The notes under the pieces are model-generated. The model saw nothing but the letters and a program-made list of their open reading frames with translations. It was not told where the DNA came from and made no database searches. The translations under genes were made by a program, and so were the position numbers. A stretch of 64,000 nucleotides of DNA from Mesorhizobium sp. AR07 (GTDB lineage Bacteria; Pseudomonadota; Alphaproteobacteria; Rhizobiales; Rhizobiaceae). The stretch lies in the NCBI RefSeq assembly GCF_024746815.1, contig NZ_CP080525.1, positions 620,001 to 684,000 on the forward strand. Direction: 5' to 3'. Every line of letters begins with the position of its first letter. Positions within the stretch are counted from its first letter, which is position 1. This document shows, piece after piece, positions 9,759 to 18,469 of the stretch.

Positions 9759-10457
9759 ATGGCGCAACGCAAGGCTGCCGCGGCACAAGGGAAGGCAATG
9801 GTGGCCGAAGGTGGGCACAAGAAGGTCGAGCCGGCTACCAGGGATCGCCGGCGCGAGCGCGGCGAGGCCAGTATTCAGCGCATCATCGACGCCACCATCG
9901 ATCTCATCGCCGACGAAGGCCTGGCGAGCGTCACCATGCAGCGCATCGCCGAGCATGTCGGCTCCTCCAACGCACTGGTGGTTTTCCACTTTCGCAGCAA
10001 GGAGAACCTGTTTCGCGCCGTGCTGCAGTATCTCAGCGATCAGTACGATGAATTGTGGGCGACACTGGTGCGCGCCCCCGGCCTGTCACCGGTCGAGAGG
10101 CTGCTCGGCGCGGTCGACTGCGCGCAACGCTTCGCGCGGCAGCATCCGAAATGGGTTTCGGTCTTTGTCGTGTTCTCCAGCGACCGCAAGAGCATGCAAA
10201 TCTACAATGAAATCGGCCTACCCAGCGACCTCGGCTACAACGCCGAGTCCCGCGATCTTCTCATCGAAATCAAGCGCAGCGGCGGCTACACCGATGTCGA
10301 CCCGGACACGCTGGCCGAAAGCCTCAACTATCTCGTCCATGGCGCCTGGATCTGGGATCACCTGAACCCGACCGCAGGCAATTCCGACGTGCTGCGCAAG
10401 ACGATGCTGATGCTGCTGCATCAGGCGTTCCCGCGGCACTTCGAATTGATGCGCTGA
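9759..10457 (+). CDS. TetR-family transcriptional regulator
   Basis: 232 residues. The N-terminal helix-turn-helix is typical: ASIQRIIDATIDLIADEGL, then SVTMQRIAEHVGSSNALVVFHF with FRSKENLF after it. A BetI-like C-terminal ligand domain follows. The ATG at 9759 is preceded by AAAGGAG and AGGA; a longer frame from 9675 lacks that support. It is the last plus-strand gene of the first transporter cluster and ends 3 nt from the end of the opposing hydrolase gene. It probably represses the operon through the palindrome near 4131-4148, which is inference. Confidence 0.85.
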   Translation: MAQRKAAAAQGKAMVAEGGHKKVEPATRDRRRERGEASIQRIIDATIDLIADEGLASVTMQRIAEHVGSSNALVVFHFRSKENLFRAVLQYLSDQYDELWATLVRAPGLSPVERLLGAVDCAQRFARQHPKWVSVFVVFSSDRKSMQIYNEIGLPSDLGYNAESRDLLIEIKRSGGYTDVDPDTLAESLNYLVHGAWIWDHLNPTAGNSDVLRKTMLMLLHQAFPRHFELMR

Positions 10458-10460
10458 CTT

Positions 10461-11222
10461 TCAAGGGCTCGGCCGCAAATGGCAGCCGGCCTGCCGCTTC
10501 TGCGCCAGGTATTCGTCGACAAGCTGGCGATAGCGCACCTTGCCGAAGCTTGGAAAATGGCCGCCATGCACGACCGAGACATCGAGGTCGCGCATGCGCA
10601 GCAGCGTCGCCATATAGTCGGAAATATCCGAGTGATAGACGTCGTCGATCAGCGGGCCGTCATAGATGATGTCGCCGGAAAGCAGGATGCCGGTCTTCTT
10701 CTCGTGGAGCGCGATGCCGCCGGGCGAGTGGCCGGGCGTATGGATCACTTCGAAGGCGCGGTCGCCGAGGTCGACGACATCGCCATGCGCGAGCAGGCGG
10801 CCGGCCGGTGCGGGCAGGATGCCGTAGCGCGCCGCGTCCCAGCCTTGCGGCATACCGTCGAACATCTCGTCGGTCGCGTAAGTGCCGGCGGCGGTCCATT
10901 CGTTGCGCGGGTCGGCAAGGATTTCCGCCTCGGCGGAATGTACGCAGCGGTCGGGGAATTCGTGATGGCAACCGATATGGTCGAAATGCGTGTGGCTGGC
11001 GACGCAGGTCAGTGTCCGCTCCGTCACCAGCGGTACGTGGCGCCTGAGGCTGAAATGGCCGAGGCCGGTGTCGAAGAGAAGATCGCGATCGCGGCCACGC
11101 ACATGCCACATGTTGCAGCGGAAGAACGGCTTGATCCAAGGTTCGTGGATCAGCGTCACGCCATCGGCCATGCGGATGGTCTCGTACCAGTCTGGAGCAC
11201 TGATGACCGGAAGCGTGCCCAT
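10461..11222 (-). CDS. metallo-beta-lactamase-fold hydrolase
   Basis: 253 residues from the ATG at 11222. The metal-binding signature CVASHTHFDHIG (HxHxDH) is clear, with a further His in VIHTPGHSPGG, Asp in LLSGDIIYDG and a late His in VVHGGHFPSFG: the complete two-metal set of the glyoxalase II / lactonase / phosphodiesterase superfamily. It starts 2 nt after the stop of the ATPase gene and is the last gene of the minus-strand transporter cluster. It is the counterpart of the amidase in the opposing cluster. The reaction is not predictable beyond a hydrolase. Confidence 0.82.
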   Translation of the reverse strand: MGTLPVISAPDWYETIRMADGVTLIHEPWIKPFFRCNMWHVRGRDRDLLFDTGLGHFSLRRHVPLVTERTLTCVASHTHFDHIGCHHEFPDRCVHSAEAEILADPRNEWTAAGTYATDEMFDGMPQGWDAARYGILPAPAGRLLAHGDVVDLGDRAFEVIHTPGHSPGGIALHEKKTGILLSGDIIYDGPLIDDVYHSDISDYMATLLRMRDLDVSVVHGGHFPSFGKVRYRQLVDEYLAQKRQAGCHLRPSP

Positions 11223-11224
11223 GT

Positions 11225-12289
11225 TCAATCCGTCAACAGGATGATCTGGTCGGTATCGCACGAAACCGCGACCGTGTCGCCCGGCTGGACGGTGGCCATC
11301 GACGGCAGTCTGGCGATGAACCGCAGCGAAGGGTCTTCGACGGAAACCGCCAGCACGCGCTTGAAGCTGCCCTGGAAGACCACGTCGCTCACTTCAGCCG
11401 TGCCGAGGCCGACACCGCTGCTGGCCGCGCCGAGGACAAGATGCTCCGGCCGTATGGCCAGCGCGACGGCTGAGCCCCACGGCGCCGCGACGGGGAGCAA
11501 AACCGGCCCTATCGGCGTCGCGACAGTGCTGGTCCTGTCCTTGGTCTCCGTGACCGTGCCGGCAAGGATCGTGCTTTCGCCCATGAAGGTGGCGGAAAAG
11601 CGCGTCGCCGGCCTGGCATAGACGCGTTCGGGCGGCCCTTCGTCCTCGATGCGCCCGTCATTCATAACCACGCAGTGATCGGCCAGCGCCATAGCCTCTT
11701 CCTGGTCGTGCGTGACATGGATGAAGGCGGTGCCGACGCGCTTCTGGATCGCCTTCAACTCGTCCTGCATCTGCCGGCGCAATTTGAGGTCGAGCGCGCC
11801 GAGCGGCTCGTCGAGCAAAAGCACCGCAGGCTCGATCACCAGTGCACGCGCCAGCGCCACGCGCTGCCGCTGGCCGCCGGAAAGCTGGTGCGGCTTCTTG
11901 TCGAAGGCCGACGCCAGTCCAACCAGTGCCAGCGCTTCGCGCGCCCGTGTGGCCCGTGTCGCGCCGTCGACGCCCTGCATGCGCAAGCCGAAGCCGACAT
12001 TGCTGCCCACGCTCATATGCGGGAACAGCGCATAATCCTGGAACACCGTTGTCGTCGGGCGCTTGGCGGGTGGCACCGACGTGCAGTCCTCACCGCGAAT
12101 GAAGACCTTGCCTTCGCTCGGGGTCACGAAGCCGCCGAGAATGGAGAGCAGCGTCGTCTTGCCGGAACCCGAGGGGCCGAGCAGGATGGTGTAGCTGCCT
12201 GGTTCGATCTCAAGCGAAACGTTCTTCAGCACCGTCTGCTGGCCGAAGCGATGCGAGACGGAGCTTATGTCGACCAAAGGCGCGGTCAT
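11225..12289 (-). CDS. polyamine-type ABC transporter, ATP-binding protein (second system)
   Basis: 354 residues. Walker A LLGPSGSGKTT at about 37-47, signature LSGGQRQ at about 136-142, Walker B VLLLDEP at about 156-162, then HVTHDQEEA; a TOBE domain fills the C-terminus. AGGAGAAG lies just upstream of the ATG at 12289. The start overlaps the end of the permease gene (ATGA), so it is translationally coupled. The longer open frame upstream is only the shadow of the permease gene. It energises the second importer. Confidence 0.88.
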   Translation of the reverse strand: MTAPLVDISSVSHRFGQQTVLKNVSLEIEPGSYTILLGPSGSGKTTLLSILGGFVTPSEGKVFIRGEDCTSVPPAKRPTTTVFQDYALFPHMSVGSNVGFGLRMQGVDGATRATRAREALALVGLASAFDKKPHQLSGGQRQRVALARALVIEPAVLLLDEPLGALDLKLRRQMQDELKAIQKRVGTAFIHVTHDQEEAMALADHCVVMNDGRIEDEGPPERVYARPATRFSATFMGESTILAGTVTETKDRTSTVATPIGPVLLPVAAPWGSAVALAIRPEHLVLGAASSGVGLGTAEVSDVVFQGSFKRVLAVSVEDPSLRFIARLPSMATVQPGDTVAVSCDTDQIILLTD

Positions 12290-13068
12290 GCTCTTCTCCT
12301 GCGCAGCAATGTCAGTTCGAACAGCACGATCAGGACGATCGAGACGGCAAAGACCAGCGAGCCGACGGCGTTGGTTTTTGGATTGAGGCCGGAGCGCAGC
12401 AGGTTCCAGATTTCCACCGGCAAAGTTGTGTCGAAACGGGTGAGCAGGAAGGAGATGACGAACTCGTCCCAGGAGAAGGTCATCGACAGGAAGAAGCCGG
12501 CGAATATGGCTGGCGCCATGACCGGCACGGTGATGAGGAGCAGCACCTTCCATTCCGGCGCACCGAGGTCGCGCGCTGCGCGTTCGATGTTGATCTGATG
12601 GTCGCCCATCTGGCTGTAGATGATGGCGAAGCACAGCGGCAGGTTGATCACGACATGGCCGATGCCGGCGGCAAGCAGCGATTTCGGCACACCGGCCCAG
12701 TTGAACAGGACCAGCAACCCCATGCCGATGATGAGATAGCTGACTGTCAGCGGCAGCGTGATCAGCCCGCGCAGCAGGCCGGAGCCCGGCAGGACGAAAC
12801 GTGCAAAACCCCAGGCGGAGAGGAAGCCGAGCGTGACGGCAGCAAGCGACGAGATGGAAGCGACCAGCAGCGAATTGACCAGCGCCGAGGTCAGCCGCGT
12901 GTCCGAGAGAACCGCGTCGTACCAGCGCAGTGACGGACCGGTGAAGGGTGGGATCGGGAAGGAGGTCGCCTGCAGCGAAAACAACACCAGCACGACGACC
13001 GGCAGGAAGATGAAGCCGTAGATCAGGACGGCATAGAGCCAGGAAGCGATGCGGACAAGTTGGCGCAT
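12286..13068 (-). CDS. polyamine-type ABC transporter permease (PotC-like, second system)
   Basis: 260 residues with six membrane segments (opening ASWLYAVLIYGFIFLPVVVL, closing SIVLIVLFELTLL). The EAA loop is recognisable as ERAARDLGAPEWKVLLLI followed by VPVMAPAIFAG. It lies 1 nt from the end of the other permease gene and overlaps the ATPase gene. It forms the inner membrane channel together with the PotB-like partner encoded just before it. Confidence 0.86.
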   Translation of the reverse strand: MRQLVRIASWLYAVLIYGFIFLPVVVLVLFSLQATSFPIPPFTGPSLRWYDAVLSDTRLTSALVNSLLVASISSLAAVTLGFLSAWGFARFVLPGSGLLRGLITLPLTVSYLIIGMGLLVLFNWAGVPKSLLAAGIGHVVINLPLCFAIIYSQMGDHQINIERAARDLGAPEWKVLLLITVPVMAPAIFAGFFLSMTFSWDEFVISFLLTRFDTTLPVEIWNLLRSGLNPKTNAVGSLVFAVSIVLIVLFELTLLRRRRA

Positions 13069-13069
13069 T

Positions 13070-13978
13070 TCAGGCCCGCTCGATCTTCAGCCAGCGGGCG
13101 CAGGCGAGGTAGGCGATGGTGACGACCGCCATCAGGATGATCGACAGCGCCGAGGCCAGCGGAAAATCGCCGCGCCGGCCGATCTGCATCATCACCAGTT
13201 GCGGCATCAGAAGCTCGTTGTTGCCGCCGAGGATCTGCGGCGTGATGTAGTCGCCGATGCACAGCACGAAGGTGAGGAAAGCGCCGACCATGATGCCGGG
13301 CAAGGTCAATGGCAGGATGACATGCAGGAAGGTCCGCACCGGCCCGGCGCCGAGATCGGCTGCCGCCTTGCGGTAGCTGGGACTGAGCTGCTTCAAATTG
13401 GCGAAGATGGTCAGCGTCAAAAGCATGACGAAGAAATGCACGAAACCGGTGACGGTGGCGAAGCGTGTGTTGGCGAGCTGCACCGGCTCGCTGAACAGGC
13501 CGGAGCCGGTCAGCGCGCGGTTGATGACGCCGTTCTGTGCCAGCACCAGCAGCCAGGAGTAGGAGCGCACGACATAGGAGGTCCAGAACGGCAGCACGGC
13601 CAGCATCAGCGCCAGCCGTTGCCAGCGTTCCGGCACCTGTTCGGCCAGGATCCAGGCAAAGGGATAGGCGAGCAGCACCGAGATCACGGTGACGATCGCC
13701 GTCACCTGCAGCGAGTTCACCATCGCTTGCCAGTAGGAGGGGTTGGTGAAGAACTGGCTGTAGTTGGACGTCGTGAAGCCGCCGCCCTCATGCGCCGTCA
13801 GGCTCGAAAGCCCCATGGCAATGAAGGGCAGCACGAAGAACAAAAGCGTCCAGCCGAGCGCCGGCGTGACCAGCGCCCAGGGCAGGGCGCGGCCCGCCCG
13901 GGGCAGGGTACGGCCCGCCCGGGGCAGGGTACGGCCCGCCCGGGGCAGGGCACGCCCGTTGTTTCCGGCTGTGGTCAT
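13070..13978 (-). CDS. polyamine-type ABC transporter permease (PotB-like, second system) with repeated N-terminal tail
   Basis: 302 residues. From residue about 36 it is an ordinary PotB-type permease: VTPALGWTLLFFVLPFIAMG, an EAA loop (RKAAADLGAGPVRTFLHVI, then LPLTLPGIMVG) and six membrane segments. The first 34 residues are unusual: a basic, in-frame tandem repeat of seven residues (R-A-G-R-T-L-P or close) about three and a half times over, encoded by a 21-bp DNA repeat. This tail would sit in the cytoplasm ahead of the first membrane helix. It is probably dispensable repeat expansion; its effect is unknown. Confidence 0.85.
   Translation of the reverse strand: MTTAGNNGRALPRAGRTLPRAGRTLPRAGRALPWALVTPALGWTLLFFVLPFIAMGLSSLTAHEGGGFTTSNYSQFFTNPSYWQAMVNSLQVTAIVTVISVLLAYPFAWILAEQVPERWQRLALMLAVLPFWTSYVVRSYSWLLVLAQNGVINRALTGSGLFSEPVQLANTRFATVTGFVHFFVMLLTLTIFANLKQLSPSYRKAAADLGAGPVRTFLHVILPLTLPGIMVGAFLTFVLCIGDYITPQILGGNNELLMPQLVMMQIGRRGDFPLASALSIILMAVVTIAYLACARWLKIERA
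13880..13958. repeat. 21-bp tandem repeat inside a permease gene
   Basis: Three full 21-bp units (13880-13900, 13901-13921, 13922-13942) and a partial fourth to about 13958. Units two and three appear identical; unit one differs by two bases. Because 21 is a multiple of three, the permease reading frame is preserved and each unit adds seven residues to the N-terminal tail. Copy number may vary between strains. Confidence 0.9.
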
Positions 13979-13991
13979 GAGCGGTATCGGC

Positions 13992-15083
13992 TCATTTCGC
14001 CTGCAGCATTTCGGTCCACATGTCCTGCATCTTTTTGTCGAGATCGGCGTTCGGCGCCGGATAGGCCTGGGCGCGGGCCAGGAAGCCCGGCTGCTCGTCG
14101 AAACGCAGGATCTTCTTCTGGTCGTCGGTCAGCGCCGCCTTGGTGTTGGACGGCATGCCCCAGTAGCAGGACGAAGTGGCAAGCCGCGCCTGGCCCTCCG
14201 GGCTCATAATGTACTGGATGAACTTCAACGCCATGTCCTTGTTCTTGGAATCCTTGAACATGGCCAGCGACTGCGACCACAGCACGGCGCCTTCTTTCGG
14301 GATCGAGAAATCGAGGGCCGGGTTCTCCTTGGCCAGCCCCGCCGTCACCCATTCGCCGCCGCCGACCAGAATGTCGACTTCGCCGGTCGCCAGCGCCGTC
14401 TGGCTGGCGGTCACTTCGCCGACCAGCTTGGCATTGGCCTTCATCTTGAGGAGTTCGGCCTTGAGGGCGGGCAGGTCGGCTTCGGTGAGATCGGCCGTCT
14501 TCTTGCCGATGGCGAGCGCGGCCATGCCGATGACCGGCAGATAGTAGTCGTAGATGGCGACCTTGCCCTTGTACTTGTCGCCAGTCAGCGCCGCCATCGA
14601 CTGCATGTCGGCCGGATCGACCTTGGTCTTGTTGTAGCCGATCGTGTTGTAGCCGAACTTTTCGGTGATGCCGTAGCGCTTGCCGCCGACCACGGTGGAG
14701 CCATCCATCTTCACCTGGGGAAACATGTCGGCCAGTGGCAGCTTGTCTTCCGGCAGCGGGTCGAACAGGCCCTTTTCGACGCCGCGCGGCACGTCGATTG
14801 AGTCGATCACCATCACGTCCCAGTCGCCGGGCTGCGACTGCTCGACGATCGCCAAGCCGGCGCCGGTGCCTTCGAACTCCTTGACATTGACCTTGACGTG
14901 GTTGGCCTCCTCGAAGGGCTGCAGCAGCGCCGGGTCGGAATGATCGCACCAGATCAGCGCGTTGAGATCGGCGGCTTCGGCAACGCCGCCGGCGCCGAGC
15001 AGCAGCGCCGTGGCGGCGCACGCCGCGTGCAGATGGCTCTTCAGGATGGAAAGCGGATTCCTGGATGCAGATTTTGCGGACAT
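13992..15083 (-). CDS. polyamine-type periplasmic substrate-binding protein (second system)
   Basis: 363 residues from the ATG at 15083, preceded by GGGAGAA. The N-terminus is basic, then LHAACAATALLLGAGGVAEA gives a signal peptide; the mature protein starts ADLNALIWCDHSDPALLQPF, the PotD-type opening but with WCDHSD in place of the usual WGNY. That difference lies in the ligand-pocket region of PotD proteins, so the ligand may not be a standard polyamine. It is the first gene of the minus-strand operon and its promoter region holds the double palindrome shared with the divergent TetR gene. Confidence 0.85.
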   Translation of the reverse strand: MSAKSASRNPLSILKSHLHAACAATALLLGAGGVAEAADLNALIWCDHSDPALLQPFEEANHVKVNVKEFEGTGAGLAIVEQSQPGDWDVMVIDSIDVPRGVEKGLFDPLPEDKLPLADMFPQVKMDGSTVVGGKRYGITEKFGYNTIGYNKTKVDPADMQSMAALTGDKYKGKVAIYDYYLPVIGMAALAIGKKTADLTEADLPALKAELLKMKANAKLVGEVTASQTALATGEVDILVGGGEWVTAGLAKENPALDFSIPKEGAVLWSQSLAMFKDSKNKDMALKFIQYIMSPEGQARLATSSCYWGMPSNTKAALTDDQKKILRFDEQPGFLARAQAYPAPNADLDKKMQDMWTEMLQAK

Positions 15084-15120
15084 CGAGTGTTCTCCCTTGC
15101 CTTTGTGGCTTCTTGCAAAA

Positions 15121-15150
15121 AATTGAACCAATTCTAAAATTGAGTCAATT
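15121..15150. promoter_or_regulatory. twin palindromic operator between divergent binding-protein and TetR genes
   Basis: Two 13-bp palindromes with the same arms, AATTG-N3-CAATT: 15121-15133 (spacer AAC) and 15138-15150 (spacer AGT). Centres are 17 bp apart. They fill the 91-bp gap between the transporter operon (minus) and the TetR gene (plus), so one regulator could control both directions. The binding of the neighbouring TetR protein is inferred. Confidence 0.7.
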
Positions 15151-15174
15151 CTGTTTTTATGGCAAGAGGCTGAT

Positions 15175-15789
15175 ATGAGCGGATTGCGGGCAAGGCAAAA
15201 GGCGGACCGGCACCGCCGCATCATCGAGGCGGCAGCCGAGCTTTTTCGCGAGGCCGGCTATGAAGGCGCCAAGATCGAGGCGATCGCCGCGCAGGCCGAA
15301 GTCTCGGTCGGCACCATCTACAATTACTACCAGAACAAGGGCGACATCCTTGGCGCCATCGTCTCGCTGGAGGTCAACGAGGTGCTGAATGCCGGGCAAG
15401 GCGTCGTCGCCAGGCCGCCGGCCAATGTCGGCGACGCGCTGGATACGCTGATCGGCATCTACATCGAGCACTCGCTGCACTATCTCAGCAAGGAGATGTG
15501 GCGGCAGGCGATGGCGATCTCGACGCAACTGCCCGACAGCCCGTTCGGCCAGGCCTACACCGCACTCGACCGCTCACTGACCGAACAGATCCGCGCACTG
15601 ATCGCCCGGCTGCAGGCGCTCGGCCTTGTGCGACAGGACATCGATGGGGCGGCACTGGGCGAATTGATCTTCAACAACATGAACATGATGTTCATCGAGT
15701 TCGTGAAACGCGACGAAGCGAAGATATCGGAGCTGCGCGCGGCGATACGCCGGCAGAACCGGATACTGGTGACGGCCATTGCGGTGTGA
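15175..15789 (+). CDS. TetR-family transcriptional regulator
   Basis: 204 residues. The N-terminal domain is classical: RQKADRHRRIIEAAAELFRE, AGYEGAKIEAIAAQAEVSVGTIYNYY, QNKGDILGAI. The C-terminal domain resembles the TetR_C family of multidrug or metabolite regulators. AGAGG is 5 nt before the ATG. It is divergent from the second transporter operon and starts 25 nt from the twin AATTG-N3-CAATT palindromes, so it is the likely repressor of that operon and of itself. Confidence 0.87.
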   Translation: MSGLRARQKADRHRRIIEAAAELFREAGYEGAKIEAIAAQAEVSVGTIYNYYQNKGDILGAIVSLEVNEVLNAGQGVVARPPANVGDALDTLIGIYIEHSLHYLSKEMWRQAMAISTQLPDSPFGQAYTALDRSLTEQIRALIARLQALGLVRQDIDGAALGELIFNNMNMMFIEFVKRDEAKISELRAAIRRQNRILVTAIAV

Positions 15790-15902
15790 TTGGCAGGAAA
15801 AGGCAGCAGGATAGATCGTTGGTTCAAATCGCTGCTCAACCCTCTTGAGTAGTGCCTGAAATCTGCTACAACCAATGGGTGCATTTCTTGGGGGAGGGGT
15901 GA

Positions 15903-16469
15903 ATGCAGGTTTCCATTTGGCATTGGGCAATAGTTCTGTTGTTGATCGGGGTTCCTGTCTTCTTTGCGCTCCGATCTGCCATCAAGCCCACACAGAACCC
16001 GGCGGACCTCGTCGGGTTCGGAGGGTGGCTGATGCTTCTCGCGATCGGGCAGGCCTTGTCCCCGTTGCGCACGCTTGCCGAATTGGGCTCCTCGAGCGAG
16101 GGCTACAACCAACTCATGCTGGTGCCGAACGGACCCATGGTGGTCTATGGCGAGGTTGCGCTGTTGCTGGCATTTCTGGTGCTTCAACTGGTGGTGCTTG
16201 TTGCCATGCTGAGGCGGAGCCGGCGGTTCAAACAGTTGTTTCTCATCCAATGGCTTGCAATCCCGGTGGTCCTCATCTTGGACGCGGCCTGGGTTTCCAC
16301 GGTTCTCGAGGTTCCGGTTGAGCAAGTGGTGACCGGGGACGCGCTTGCGGCGTCCATAGCTTCGTTTGTCCTGGCCGGACTCTGGGTCGCTTACGTCTAC
16401 AGATCCGTCAGAGTGCGGAACACGTTCACCAGGGTGGGGGCATCCGCCCAGGTCGCGAGCGCCTCGTAG
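15903..16469 (+). CDS. DUF2569-like integral membrane protein
   Basis: 188 residues with four or five membrane segments (HWAIVLLLIGVPVFFAL, then GGWLMLLAIGQALSPL, the hydrophobic block after YGEVALLLAFLVLQL, a fourth around WLAIPVVLILDAAW, a fifth around ASFVLAGLWVAYV). The GGWL motif and the ending WVAYVYRSVRVRNTF match what I know of DUF2569 proteins, whose function is unknown. GGGGGAGGGG stands just before the ATG. It stands alone between the TetR gene and the broken Nramp gene. Confidence 0.7.
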   Translation: MQVSIWHWAIVLLLIGVPVFFALRSAIKPTQNPADLVGFGGWLMLLAIGQALSPLRTLAELGSSSEGYNQLMLVPNGPMVVYGEVALLLAFLVLQLVVLVAMLRRSRRFKQLFLIQWLAIPVVLILDAAWVSTVLEVPVEQVVTGDALAASIASFVLAGLWVAYVYRSVRVRNTFTRVGASAQVASAS

Positions 16470-16739
16470 AAGACAGCACAATTTGAATGTTTTGGAGCGT
16501 GAGGGCTCTCGACCATTCCTGATTGGAAACTGGTGAGGCCCAGATGCCAATCGACCCAAATGTCTACCGTTACCATGGCGCCCGGAAACTGCTTGCGACC
16601 CTTCTCCGGCGTCAACGTTCTCACCAATCACCCTGGGCCGCGCAGGCCCGCGCCATCTTTTGAATGCGACTGATATAATTTGTGCGGTAGGGACCTTTCG
16701 CGGGAGGAGCGAGTTATCGCTCAAGCGGAGTGGGTCCTG

Positions 16740-17600
16740 ATGGTAGCAGCAAAGAAAAAAGATCCTGTTGTCGGGGCTTCGAAGCCTCGACTGCTCGGTG
16801 TTTTAGGCCCCGGCCTTATTACCGGTGCCTCCGACGATGATCCGAGCGGCATCGCCACTTATTCACAAGTCGGCGCCCAGTACGGCTTCGGACTGACGTG
16901 GACGATGCTGTTCAGCTATCCACTGATGTCGGTCGTGCAGGAGATAAGCGCCCGTATCGGTCGTACCACCGGGCGCGGCATCGCCGGCAACATGCGCAAA
17001 TACTATCCGAACTGGCTGCTGCAATCCGTCGTCGTTTTGCTCCTCATTGCCAATATCATCAATATCGGCGCGGACCTGGGCGCCATGGGCGACGCGTTGA
17101 AACTGATTGTCGGTGGGCCGTCTCTCGCTTATGTCATCGCGTTCGGCGCGATCTCCGTGATTTTGCAAATTTTCCTGGCCTACAGTCGCTACGTTTCCGT
17201 CCTGAAATGGCTGACGCTATCTCTGTTTGCCTATTTCGGCACGGTGCTTTTTGTGCACGTGCCGTGGGGCGAGGTTGCACGAGGCCTGTTCATTCCAACA
17301 TTCACCACGGAGCCGGGGTTCTGGACCTCTGTCGTGGCGGTCCTGGGCACCACTATCAGCCCCTACCTGTTCTTTTGGCAAGCCTCGCAGGAAGTCGAGG
17401 ACCAGAAGGCCAAACCCGAGCGTGAGCCCCTTAAGCAGGCGCCGGAGCAGGCCGAAAACGCCATCGAGCGCATCCGTCTCGATACCTATGTCGGCATGGC
17501 ATTTTCGAACATTGTGGCATTGGCGATCATGATTACTGCCGGCGCGACGCTGCATGCCAATGGCGTCACCGACATCGAGTCAACCAGCCAGGCGGCCGAG
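16740..17600 (+). pseudogene. Nramp-family metal transporter, 5' part, interrupted by an IS21-type element
   Basis: First 287 codons of a divalent-metal transporter of the Nramp superfamily. Membrane segment one reads LGPGLITGASDDDPSGIATYSQ, and the sixth region reads LGTTISPYLFFWQASQEVED. These differ from the canonical DPGN and MPH motifs, placing it in a divergent Nramp branch. The frame runs into the IS at 17601 and stops within a few codons. Removing the IS and one copy of the 6-bp duplication joins codon 287 exactly in frame to 20106, restoring a 431-residue protein, a normal Nramp length. The ATG at 16740 follows GGAG at a fair distance; a TTG at 16680 is an alternative. Confidence 0.88.
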
Positions 17601-17656
17601 CTGTTGATTTCCACTAGGAACTGACCCGGCGTTTCCACCGAGATTTGACCCGCCTT
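17601..17656. repeat. IS left end with internal repeat
   Basis: The left end carries the terminal repeat (17601-17629) and a second, related block about 30 bp further in, GTTTCCACCGAGATTTGACC. The right end (20035-20099) has the mirror arrangement with ATTTCCATCGAGAATTGACC. Multiple end-proximal repeats are a known feature of IS21 and are thought to be transposase binding sites. Confidence 0.8.
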
Positions 17657-18469
17657 TTATGTATGTTTCGGGTCTGGTGTGGTGGTCAAGTTCCTGTTTT
17701 TCTCCTTCGCGTTTTTCGGTTCATGAGCTGAGCTATTCTTGAAGCGGAAGCTGTCGTTTCCGGTTTCGAGGATGTGGCAATGATGCGTCAGTCGGTCGAG
17801 CAGCGCTGTCGTCATCTTGGCATCGCCGAAGACGCTGGCCCATTCGCTGAAGCTGAGGTTGGTGGTGATGATGACGCTTGTGCGCTCGTAGAGCTTGCTC
17901 AGCAGATGGAAGAGCAATGCGCCACCTGATGCACTGAACGGCAGGTATCCGAGCTCATCGAGAATGACGAGATCGGAATGGACAAGCCGGTTGGCGATCT
18001 GTCCTGAGCGACCCTGTGCCTTCTCCTGCTCGAGCGCATTGACCAGCTCGACCGTGGAGAAGAAACGAACCCGCTTGTGATGATGCTCGATCGCCTGGAT
18101 ACCCAAGGCGGTCGCAACGTGGGTTTTTCCAGTGCCGGGTCCGCCGACCAGAACGATGTTGTTGGCTTCGTCGAGGAAGGCGCAACGGTGGAGTTGGCGA
18201 ACCAGAGCCTCGTTGATCTCGCTACTAGAGAAGTCGAATCCGTTCAGATCACGATAGGCTGGAAAGCGTGCGGTCTTGAGCTGATAGACTGTCGATCGGA
18301 CCTCGCGTTCTGCCGTCTCGGCCTTGAGGAGTTGCGACAGGATGGGAATGGCGGCTTCGAACGCCGGCGATCCCTGTTCGGTGAGTTCACCGACAGCCTG
18401 CGCCATTCCGTGCATCTTCAAGCTTCGCAACATGATGACGATTGCGCCGCTGGCAGGATTATGGCGCAT
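17657..18469 (-). CDS. istB: IS21-family helper ATPase IstB
   Basis: 270 residues of the DnaA-like AAA+ family. Walker [13 protein letters not shown] is near residue 105 and Walker [13 protein letters not shown] near residue 168, followed by [13 protein letters not shown] (sensor region), all standard for IstB. It starts inside the last 11 bp of istA. IstB assists IstA in target capture and strand transfer. The frame is intact. Confidence 0.93.
   Translation of the reverse strand: MRHNPASGAIVIMLRSLKMHGMAQAVGELTEQGSPAFEAAIPILSQLLKAETAEREVRSTVYQLKTARFPAYRDLNGFDFSSSEINEALVRQLHRCAFLDEANNIVLVGGPGTGKTHVATALGIQAIEHHHKRVRFFSTVELVNALEQEKAQGRSGQIANRLVHSDLVILDELGYLPFSASGGALLFHLLSKLYERTSVIITTNLSFSEWASVFGDAKMTTALLDRLTHHCHILETGNDSFRFKNSSAHEPKNAKEKNRNLTTTPDPKHT

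Noticed and set aside
12290..12634. Upstream extension of the second ATPase gene
   Set aside because: Shadow of the permease gene; the ATG at 12289 has a strong ribosome site and starts the ATPase domain.
16470..16739. Searched for a gene between the DUF2569 gene and the Nramp gene
   Set aside because: Only short frames without ribosome sites or motifs; treated as a promoter region.
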